Assembly (NCBI RefSeq): GCF_000204015.1
Contig: NZ_GL883077.1
Location: 2,226,432-2,265,828 of the forward strand
Length of the DNA stretch: 39,397 bases
Origin: Asticcacaulis biprosthecium C19
GTDB lineage: Bacteria > Pseudomonadota > Alphaproteobacteria > Caulobacterales > Caulobacteraceae
Direction: 5' to 3'
Of the stretch, positions 32,674 through 39,397 are shown one piece after another. Under the pieces are notes generated by a model. That model ran no database searches and was not told where the DNA came from. It saw only the letters and a list, made by a program, of their open reading frames with translations. How positions within the stretch are numbered: the first letter of the stretch is position 1; each line of letters opens with the position of its first letter. The translations under genes and the position numbers were made by a program.

Positions 32674-34140
32674 ATGCTTCCTGTAAAATCCATTGTTATT
32701 GCCGGCGGCGGCACGGCCGGATGGATGACCGCCGCCGCCCTGGCCCGGGTGTTTGGGCCGTCGCTGAACATCACCCTGGTCGAGTCCGACGAGATCGGCA
32801 CCATCGGGGTGGGGGAGGCCACCATCCCGGCCATTGCGCGTTTCAACAGCATGCTGCGCCTTGATGAAGACGCCTTCCTGCGCGAGACTCAGGGCACCTT
32901 CAAGCTGGGGATCGAGTTCCGCGGCTGGCGCGAACGCGGCCACAGTTATATGCATTCCTTCGGAGCGGTGGGGCGCGACCTGGCCTACCTGCCGTTTCAT
33001 CACTACTGGTACCAGGACCGGATGCAAGGCGGCGATGCTGGTGAACTGGGTGACTACGACCTTAACCAGGCTGCGGCCTACGCCGGCCGGTTCGCCCGCT
33101 CCGACGACCTGGTCCATGCCTTCCATTTCGACGCCGGTCTATATGCCGCCTTCCTGCGCCGCTATGCCGAGGCGGGCGGCGTTACCCGTATCGAAGGCCG
33201 CATCGCCGACGTCGCGGTCGAAGAGGATATCCGCGCGTTGCGTCTGGCCGATGGCCGCGCGATCGCCGGCGATTTCTTCATCGACTGCACCGGCTTTCGC
33301 GCGCTGCTGATCGAAGGCGCCCTGAAGACCGGCTACGAGGACTGGCGGCACTGGCTGCCGTGTGACCGCGCGCTGGCAGTGCCGTCGGCGCGAACCTGTC
33401 CGTTGCTGCCCTATACCCGCGCGACGGCCCAGACGGCCGGCTGGACCTGGCGCATTCCGCTGCAGCACCGCACCGGTAACGGCCATGTCTACTGCTCCGA
33501 CCATATCAGCGACGAGGAGGCCCATGCCGCCCTCATGGTGCAACTCGACAGCGAGGCCCTGGCGGACGCCCGTCCGATCCGCTTTACCACCGGCCGGCGC
33601 AAAAAATTGTGGAACAAAAACTGCCTAGCCATCGGTCTGTCGGCCGGGTTTATCGAGCCGCTGGAATCGACCTCGATCCATCTTATCCAGTCGGCAATCG
33701 AGCGCTTCATCATGCTCTTTCCGCGCGGTCCAGATCACGACCGCCTGGCGCAAGATTTCAATGATTCCAGTATTCACGAAATGGAAAATATTCGCGATTT
33801 CATTATCTTACATTACCACGTCAACGGGCGGTATGATGAAACCTTCTGGAATTCATGCAGGAACATGACCATACCCGACAGCCTGCACCACCGGATCGAA
33901 CTGTTCCGCGACACGGCCGCGCTGCACATTCCTCCGGCCGATATCTTCCGCCTGCCGAGTTGGCTGCAAGTCCTGCATGGCCAGGGCGTCGAACCCCAGG
34001 CCGTGCACCCCTTCACCGAACGGGTGGCGCGCGACGACCGGGCGCGGTTCTTGCGCGGGTTGCGGTTCGAATGTCACGAAAGGCTTGAGCTGTTGCCGGC
34101 GCACGACGCCTTCGTCTGGCGGCATTGTTATCATCGCTGA
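32674..34140 (+). CDS. Flavin-dependent tryptophan halogenase family protein (second)
   Basis: 488 residues from ATG 32674. FAD-binding GGGTAGWMTA is at 11-20, with GVGEATIP after it. Lys77 in GTFKLGIEF and Glu331 in IEPLESTSIHL correspond to the PrnA catalytic pair, and GWTWRIPLQHRTGNGHVYCS has the WxWxIP halogenase motif. It is a paralogue of the first one, alike at the active site but quite different toward the C-terminus (ending HDAFVWRHCYHR). Cytoplasmic, no signal peptide. It needs reduced FAD from elsewhere. The substrate is unknown; the link to a TonB receptor suggests it acts on something imported or sensed along with the glycan. Confidence 0.9.
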   Translation: MLPVKSIVIAGGGTAGWMTAAALARVFGPSLNITLVESDEIGTIGVGEATIPAIARFNSMLRLDEDAFLRETQGTFKLGIEFRGWRERGHSYMHSFGAVGRDLAYLPFHHYWYQDRMQGGDAGELGDYDLNQAAAYAGRFARSDDLVHAFHFDAGLYAAFLRRYAEAGGVTRIEGRIADVAVEEDIRALRLADGRAIAGDFFIDCTGFRALLIEGALKTGYEDWRHWLPCDRALAVPSARTCPLLPYTRATAQTAGWTWRIPLQHRTGNGHVYCSDHISDEEAHAALMVQLDSEALADARPIRFTTGRRKKLWNKNCLAIGLSAGFIEPLESTSIHLIQSAIERFIMLFPRGPDHDRLAQDFNDSSIHEMENIRDFIILHYHVNGRYDETFWNSCRNMTIPDSLHHRIELFRDTAALHIPPADIFRLPSWLQVLHGQGVEPQAVHPFTERVARDDRARFLRGLRFECHERLELLPAHDAFVWRHCYHR

Positions 34141-34161
34141 GACTTGGGAAAGAAAGAGAAA

Positions 34162-34237
<76 letters not shown>

Positions 34238-34441
34238 GAAACCATTTGTCTGTCGCAGCCTTGCGGCCGTTCCCGTCAGGGAGGCGACCCTTTAATCGGT
34301 TTGTTGCCGTGTTGCAAGCACAAATCCACAAAACTTTTGGCTTTGCACCCATGCGCGTAAGGTCGGTGCCGGCGACGACGAAACCACTTGCTTCTTAATT
34401 CTTTCAAATTAAATTAATCGAAAAGTTTGTGAGGAAACCGT
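34238..34441 (+). promoter_or_regulatory. Upstream region of the GH26 gene
   Basis: About 200 bases without a gene. An AT-rich part (34388-34430) holds TTGCTT (34388-34393) and AAATTA (34411-34416) 17 bases apart, a weak promoter candidate that would also be divergent from the tRNA promoter. Confidence 0.3.
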
Positions 34442-35467
34442 ATGACTGTGTCCCGTCGTTCCGCTATGGGCGGAATCAGCGCGCTGGCGTTTGCAGCGGC
34501 CGGTGGCGCCTTGGCGCAGCCCGCGGTGTCTGTCCTGCCGGGCAAGGGCGAACTGAGCAATCCCAAGGCGTCGCCAGAAGCGAAGGCCTTGTATGCCTGG
34601 CTGTGGAGCCAGTACGGCAAGAAGACCTTGACCGGCCAACAGGAATCGATCTGGCGCCAGCCGCTGGGGCCCCGGCATGAGCTCGATTATATCGAACGGA
34701 CCACCGGCAAGTTGCCCGTCATCCTGGGGCTCGATTACATCGATCCCAACGATTATGACGCGCTGAACGACCGCGCTACCAAGTGGTACAAGGACGAGGG
34801 CGGCATCCCTAGCATCTGTTGGCATTGGGGTAATCCGATGATCGGCACGGGGTACGACAACTCTAAAAAGTACTTCGACATGTACAAATCCTTCAAACGC
34901 GGGACGCCGGAGAATGTGGCTCTGCTGCGCGACCTGCGCATCATTGCCGATAACCTGACGGTGCTGCGCGACCGCGGCGTGCCAGTTCTGTGGCGGCCGA
35001 TGCACGAGTTCACCGGTAACTGGTTCTGGTGGGGCATGTCGGGGCCTGAGCCGTTCAAGGCGTTGTGGATCGCCATGTACAAGTATTTCACGTTTGAGCG
35101 GGGGTTGAACAACCTGATCTGGGTGCTGGGTTATACTGCCGAGGTCAAGCCCAACTATTATCCCGGCCGGCAATATGTCGATATCGCCGGCGCGGACACC
35201 TATGTCGACCACCATGGGCCACTGAGCGAGATGTTCCAGGCTGTCAAGGCTGAGGTCGGCGATACGGTGCCTATCTGTCTGCACGAAAACGGCCCGATTC
35301 CGGATCCCGATAAACTTGGGCCGGATTCCGAATGGCTATGGTTCATGACCTGGCATTCGGAATGGATCTATCCGGGCAAGCACAATACCGACGAGAGCGT
35401 TCGCAAGGCCTATCTGTCGGAGCGCTACCTGACCAAGGACGAGGTCGCCGGCGCGTTCAAGCTGTAG
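34442..35467 (+). CDS. GH26 family glycosidase (beta-mannanase-like)
   Basis: 341 residues from ATG 34442, with GAGGAAA upstream. The N-terminus MTVSRRSAMGGISALAFAAAG carries a twin-arginine-like SRRSAM motif and an Ala-rich core ending ALAQ, so it is exported, possibly by Tat. One (beta/alpha)8 domain follows: LTGQQES near residue 65, acid/base Glu189 in LWRPMHEFTGNWFWWG, and nucleophile Glu282 in ICLHENGPIPDP, the GH26 pattern. GH26 enzymes mostly cut beta-1,4-mannan internally or at the ends, some cut beta-1,3-xylan; the exact substrate is not clear. The length suits a single-domain enzyme. The stop is directly followed by a foreign RTX-type fragment, so the downstream junction may be a rearrangement. 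Confidence 0.9.
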   Translation: MTVSRRSAMGGISALAFAAAGGALAQPAVSVLPGKGELSNPKASPEAKALYAWLWSQYGKKTLTGQQESIWRQPLGPRHELDYIERTTGKLPVILGLDYIDPNDYDALNDRATKWYKDEGGIPSICWHWGNPMIGTGYDNSKKYFDMYKSFKRGTPENVALLRDLRIIADNLTVLRDRGVPVLWRPMHEFTGNWFWWGMSGPEPFKALWIAMYKYFTFERGLNNLIWVLGYTAEVKPNYYPGRQYVDIAGADTYVDHHGPLSEMFQAVKAEVGDTVPICLHENGPIPDPDKLGPDSEWLWFMTWHSEWIYPGKHNTDESVRKAYLSERYLTKDEVAGAFKL

Positions 35468-35733
35468 GGACAAGCGGGGCCGGTAATGAGGCGCTGACCT
35501 TCGGGCTGGGAGCGGACGTGTTCGCGTTCATGGCCGCCAGCGGAAAGGATACGGTAACCGACTTCAGCGCCGCACAGAATGACACTATCGACGTCAACGC
35601 GTATACCCACGTTGTGGTCAATACCGGATGGGTGTCGCAGGCCGGCACCCATGTGGTCATCATACTGGGTGGCGGCACTGTGATTACCGTGCCGAATGCC
35701 AGCCAGGCCGATGTGGTCAGCCATATGACGTGA
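35468..35733 (+). pseudogene. 3' remnant of an RTX/Ca-binding protein gene
   Basis: In the frame ending at TGA 35731-35733 the sequence reads GTSGAGNEALTFGLGADVFA, then GKDTVTDFSAAQNDTIDVNA and later VITVPNASQADVVSHMT. GKDTVTDF.....DTIDV is the usual ending motif of secreted RTX proteins (GxDxIxDFxxGxDxIDL). No start codon with a binding site exists, and the frame enters from inside the GH26 gene. It appears to be the tail of a gene whose front was deleted. Confidence 0.65.
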
Positions 35734-35866
35734 TGAGGCCGAAACGAGGCGGCGGAGATAAACATTAATTGCAGATAGGTAGCGGAAATCCGGTGTTCAC
35801 GCCGCCGGTATTCGCGTAGGTTGCGCGCAGTCTGTGTGATAACAAAACGCAGTGGGGGATATGATC
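35734..35866 (+). promoter_or_regulatory. Upstream region of the large RTX gene
   Basis: No gene is seen in these 133 bases. GGGGGA (35854-35859) is placed about eight bases before ATG 35867 and only two before ATG 35861, favouring the second ATG as the start of the RTX protein. Confidence 0.4.
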
Positions 35867-38800
35867 ATGGCAATTTATAACGGAACGCCCGGCGACGACA
35901 CCTACGTAGGTCCCGACGAATTCAATATGATCTCCGGCGAGGACGGCAATGACAGCCTCACGGGTGGTGCGGTCGGCGACTATATCTGGGGAAACGAAGG
36001 TAATGATACCCTGACGGGTGCCGGCGGGGATGATCTTCTGATGGGCATTGCCGGGGATGATCGTCTAACCGGTGGACTCGGCAACGACTCACTCTGGGAC
36101 GGTGGTGCAGACGATGCTGGCAATGACACTTTGGAAGGGGGCGAAGGCGGCGACAGTTTGGTAAGCTATGGTGGCCGCGACGTCATCGATGGCGGTTCCG
36201 ATAGTGACAACCTGCATCTTGACCGATCGACCTCGACATTCAGCTTCCATCTCAGCATGGCGGACCTGACCGCCGCCGGCGATCATGTCCTGGCCGACGG
36301 CACGCTGGTGCGCAACATAGAGTATTTCAGTGCCGCATTGGGATACGGCAATGACACTCTGACAGGCGGAGTTTCGGGCGACAATTTCAGGGGCGGGAGC
36401 GGCGCAGACAGTCTTTCGGGATTACTGGGCTATGACAGGTTGGAAGGCGGCGACGGCAACGATACTGTCGACGGCGGGGAAGGTTATGACAATATCTTTG
36501 GCGGGGCGGGCAACGACTCACTGATCGGCGACAGCGGGCACGACGAACTGCAGGGCGACGATGGTCATGATCGCCTGAAGGGCGATGCGGGCGATGACCG
36601 CCTGAATGCCGGGGCCGGTGACGACCTGGTTGAAGGCGGGACGGGGCTGGACGTCCTGACCGGCGGTGACGGCAATGACACGTTGAATGGTGGTGCCGGA
36701 AACGATGTCATGTCCGGCGGCGACGGCAATGACCTGCTGGAAGACCTGGAAGGCGAGGATGCCCAGTGGGGGAATACCGGCATCACCTTCGACGGTGGCG
36801 CCGGCAACGATACGATGACCGCCAGTGCGGTCGCCGAAACCCTGCAGGGCGGCTACGGTAACGATGTCATCAATGCCGGTGGCGGCAACGATTTCCTTTA
36901 TGGCGATCAGGGTGAAGCCGATGCCGGCATCGACGTTATGAACGGCGATGGCGGAAATGACGTCGTTTACAGCTATGGCGGCGCGGATACGATCGACGGC
37001 GGCGCCGACAATGACTACGTCACCCTTTTTCGCCGGGGGGCGAATCAGGGTCTGACCGTCGATGCCGTCCTGGCGGCGACCGCTGGCGGTGTGGTCCTGG
37101 CAGACGGTACGGTCCTGCAAAACGTTGAGAATCTGGCGGTTTTCAGTGGTGGCGGTAACGACACCTACACCGGCGGCGGTCTGAATGATGAGTTCTGGGG
37201 CGGTGGCGGCGCGGATCTTGCCACCAGCGGGGCCGATGGCTACGATGTCATCTACGGTGAAGCTGGTAACGACACCGTGGCCGGCGGCGGCGGACGCAAT
37301 GAGTTGCACGGTGGCGAAGGTGACGACATGGTCACCGGCGGCGCCGGAGCCAGTTTCCTTTATGGTGATGGCGGCAATGACAGCCTTACCGGCGGAACGG
37401 GCCAGAACATCCTGTGGGCCGGTGACGGCAATGATCTGCTGCTGTCCGTCGGCGGTTGGGGTACTATGTTAGGGGAAGCCGGCAACGATACGCTTACGGG
37501 CAGCGACGTCGTCGATACGATGATTGGCGGCCAGGGTAATGATCTGCTGAGCGGCGGCGCAGGCGACGACATTCTGAACGGTGACGCCGGCAACGATATT
37601 ACCAATGGCGGGGCCGGAAATGATCTCATACACGCCTACGAAGGCGTTGACACAGTCGATGGCGGGGATGGACTGGACACGGTGAATATGGGCGCGCCGG
37701 ACGGTGCCAACGGTGTGCTTGTCGACGTTACCCAGATCTCCACCGCCGCGGGTGTTACCTTCAGCAACGGTATGGTCCTGCGGAACGTTGAAGTCCTGCT
37801 ATTGTCGGCTAGCGGCGGCAACGACACGCTGATTGGGGGCGTTGGCAATGACACATTCAACGCTGGGGGTGGTAATGATTGGGTCGAAGGTGGTGACGGT
37901 AACGACAGCTTGACCGGCGGCGATTACTTTTCGGAATGGAGCAGCGGCAACGACACGATGGCCGGAAACTCCGGCGACGATATCTTGAACGGTTTCGACG
38001 GTGATGACCTTATCCAGGGCGGTATCGGAGCTGATACCCTTCAGGGTGGAGCCGGAGAAGATACGGTTTCCTATGCGGATATCGACGTTGCGGTGACCGT
38101 CGATCTGGCGGTCGAGGTTGCGCAGGCCATGGGCGGCGCCGGCAACGACAGCCTGAGCCAGATCGAGCATGTGGTAGGGACTTCGGCCGGCGACTGGCTT
38201 GGCGGAACGACCGGCGATAACCGGCTGGACGGCGGGCTGGGCAACGATACTCTGATGGGGCGCGCGGGCAACGATACCTATTTCGTTCAGGCTGCCGGGG
38301 ACCGGGTCAGCGAAAACCTGTCGGAAGGCACCGACAGTGTCGTCGCTTCCCTCAACTGGAACCTGTCGGCGAACGTCGAAAACCTGACCTTTACGGGAAC
38401 GGGTAATTTCGTCGGTAACGGCAATGGCATGGGCAATGTTCTGATCGGCAACATCGGGAATAACTGGCTGGAAGGTGCGGCTGGCAACGACACGCTGAGT
38501 GGGGGGCTGGGCAACGATACCTTCGTGATCGATGCCGAGGACGTAGTGACGGAGCTGGAAGGGCAGGGCGCCGATTGGGTACTGGCGTTGCGCAGTTATG
38601 TGCTGGGAACCAATGTCGAGAACCTGGCTCTGGCCGGAAGCGGCCATTTCACGGCGACGGGCAATGTGGCGGCCAACCGCATGAGCGGTAACGGCGGCAA
38701 CAACTTGCTCGATGGTTTGGGCGGCAACGACACCCTGATAGGCGGTCTGGGCAATGACAGCTATGTCGTCGACAGCAGCGGCGATGTGGTGACCGAGAAC

Positions 38801-39397
38801 GCTTCGGAAGGCACCGACAGCATCGTGGCGTCTCTCAATTGGAACCTGTCGGCGAACATAGAAAACCTGACCTTTAGCGGTGCAGCCAACCTGGTCGGGC
38901 ACGGCAACGGCCTGGGCAATGTTCTGAACGGCAACAGCGGCAATAACTGGCTGGAAGGGGCGGCCGGCAACGACACGCTGAGTGGTGGTCTGGGCAACGA
39001 TACGTTCGTGATCGATGCCGAGGATGTGGTGACGGAGTTGGAGGGGCAGGGCGCCGACTGGGTGCTGGCGTCACGCAGCTATGTGCTGGGTGCCAATGTC
39101 GAGAACCTGGCCTTTGGCGGAGCCGGCAACTTCACCGGCAACGGCAATGCCGCGAACAACATTATTAGTGGCAATTCCGGCAACAATTGGCTGGACGGCG
39201 GGGTAGGTAACGACACCCTGACCGGCGGTCTGGGTAATGATGTGCTCGTGGTCGACGGCGACGATGTTGTGGTCGAAGCGGCCAACGGCGGCAACGACTG
39301 GGTCCTGGCCAATCGCAGCTTTAATCTGGGCGGTCATATCGAGCACCTGGCCTTTAGCGGAACTGGCAATTTCACCGGCAACGGCAATGCCGGCAAT
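35867..39397 (+). CDS. Large RTX calcium-binding repeat protein, 3' end beyond window
   Basis: Open for 1177 codons from ATG 35867 to the right edge (MAIYNGTPGDDTYVGPDEFN). It has no signal peptide, as expected for type I secretion, and consists almost entirely of GGxGxDxUx nonapeptides (GGEGNDTL-like units such as GGAGNDSLIGD, GGDGNDTLNGG), which form Ca2+-bound parallel beta-rolls outside the cell. Three linker-like insertions (around residues 120-150, 390-420 and 615-645) have a recurring pattern VLADGTLVRNIE. From about residue 800 a longer period appears: alternating 81- and 80-residue modules (…GTDSVVASLNWNLSANVENL… and …GADWVLALRSYVLGTNVENL…), giving a 161-residue, 483-bp unit. No enzymatic domain is seen in this part. 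The secretion signal and transporter are outside the window. Antisense open frames here are side effects of repeat codon use. Confidence 0.92.
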   Translation, partial: MAIYNGTPGDDTYVGPDEFNMISGEDGNDSLTGGAVGDYIWGNEGNDTLTGAGGDDLLMGIAGDDRLTGGLGNDSLWDGGADDAGNDTLEGGEGGDSLVSYGGRDVIDGGSDSDNLHLDRSTSTFSFHLSMADLTAAGDHVLADGTLVRNIEYFSAALGYGNDTLTGGVSGDNFRGGSGADSLSGLLGYDRLEGGDGNDTVDGGEGYDNIFGGAGNDSLIGDSGHDELQGDDGHDRLKGDAGDDRLNAGAGDDLVEGGTGLDVLTGGDGNDTLNGGAGNDVMSGGDGNDLLEDLEGEDAQWGNTGITFDGGAGNDTMTASAVAETLQGGYGNDVINAGGGNDFLYGDQGEADAGIDVMNGDGGNDVVYSYGGADTIDGGADNDYVTLFRRGANQGLTVDAVLAATAGGVVLADGTVLQNVENLAVFSGGGNDTYTGGGLNDEFWGGGGADLATSGADGYDVIYGEAGNDTVAGGGGRNELHGGEGDDMVTGGAGASFLYGDGGNDSLTGGTGQNILWAGDGNDLLLSVGGWGTMLGEAGNDTLTGSDVVDTMIGGQGNDLLSGGAGDDILNGDAGNDITNGGAGNDLIHAYEGVDTVDGGDGLDTVNMGAPDGANGVLVDVTQISTAAGVTFSNGMVLRNVEVLLLSASGGNDTLIGGVGNDTFNAGGGNDWVEGGDGNDSLTGGDYFSEWSSGNDTMAGNSGDDILNGFDGDDLIQGGIGADTLQGGAGEDTVSYADIDVAVTVDLAVEVAQAMGGAGNDSLSQIEHVVGTSAGDWLGGTTGDNRLDGGLGNDTLMGRAGNDTYFVQAAGDRVSENLSEGTDSVVASLNWNLSANVENLTFTGTGNFVGNGNGMGNVLIGNIGNNWLEGAAGNDTLSGGLGNDTFVIDAEDVVTELEGQGADWVLALRSYVLGTNVENLALAGSGHFTATGNVAANRMSGNGGNNLLDGLGGNDTLIGGLGNDSYVVDSSGDVVTENASEGTDSIVASLNWNLSANIENLTFSGAANLVGHGNGLGNVLNGNSGNNWLEGAAGNDTLSGGLGNDTFVIDAEDVVTELEGQGADWVLASRSYVLGANVENLAFGGAGNFTGNGNAANNIISGNSGNNWLDGGVGNDTLTGGLGNDVLVVDGDDVVVEAANGGNDWVLANRSFNLGGHIEHLAFSGTGNFTGNGNAGN
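38312..39280 (+). repeat. 483-bp higher-order repeat within the RTX gene
   Basis: The segment around 38351 (AACTGGAACCTGTCGGCGAA) recurs at 38834 (AATTGGAACCTGTCGGCGAA), exactly 483 bases later. Between the copies lies a diverged half-unit. DNA similarity is high, indicating recent duplication or gene conversion, and such stretches are difficult to assemble. Confidence 0.7.

Noticed and set aside
36518-38902. Minus-strand open frames of 263 and 367 codons across the RTX gene
   Set aside because: Their periodic Val/Ala/Ile/Asp text is the reverse reading of GGxGxDxUx repeats; the forward frame is open for 1177 codons with a good start.

Overview
The window is high-GC bacterial DNA that looks alphaproteobacterial, most likely Caulobacterales (Asticcacaulis/Brevundimonas/Caulobacter-like). 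This is inference. It rests on two large TonB-dependent receptors of the Xanthomonas/Caulobacter type, each followed by a flavin-dependent 'tryptophan halogenase' homologue and regulated by LacI proteins, with secreted glycosidases around them and no SusD homologue.

Layout. (1) 1-2032: a small secreted protein (cut by the window edge) diverges from an OmpR-type regulator and a histidine kinase that appear to be fused by an internal deletion. (2) 2075-6115: a hypothetical protein, an ECF sigma factor (TTG start), an Old Yellow Enzyme and a short-chain dehydrogenase whose last part is frameshifted at a G run. (3) 6245-15960: a beta-glucan-type utilisation locus: LacI regulator, TonB receptor, GH3, halogenase homologue, GH30. 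Near-identical palindromic operators lie before the LacI gene and the receptor. (4) 16085-20559: response regulator, membrane protein, OsmC, DoxX, WrbA and pirin on the minus strand, with a divergent LysR gene; this looks like a quinone/electrophile/oxidant stress unit. (5) 20658-24787: arabinose-polymer unit with GH51 and GH127. (6) 24979-26776: a lipoprotein and a decayed DUF2278/lamin-tail gene. (7) 26825-34140: two divergent LacI genes around a strikingly symmetric intergenic region, then the second TonB receptor/halogenase pair, sharing the palindrome GAATACGTATTC. (8) 34162-39397: tRNA-Lys(CTT), a GH26 mannanase-like enzyme, a stranded RTX tail fragment and the first 1177 codons of a large RTX protein running off the right edge.

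How it works together: the cell probably imports plant or fungal oligosaccharides through the two receptors after extracellular or periplasmic cleavage by GH3, GH30, GH51, GH127 and GH26, with each locus switched by its own LacI repressor. The role of the two halogenase homologues in sugar uptake is the main unexplained point. Several genes carry disabling lesions (regulator/kinase deletion, SDR frameshift, DUF2278 frameshift plus stop, RTX remnant). These are either real decay or assembly error, and raw reads would tell. Intergenic regions are unusually rich in nested inverted repeats.
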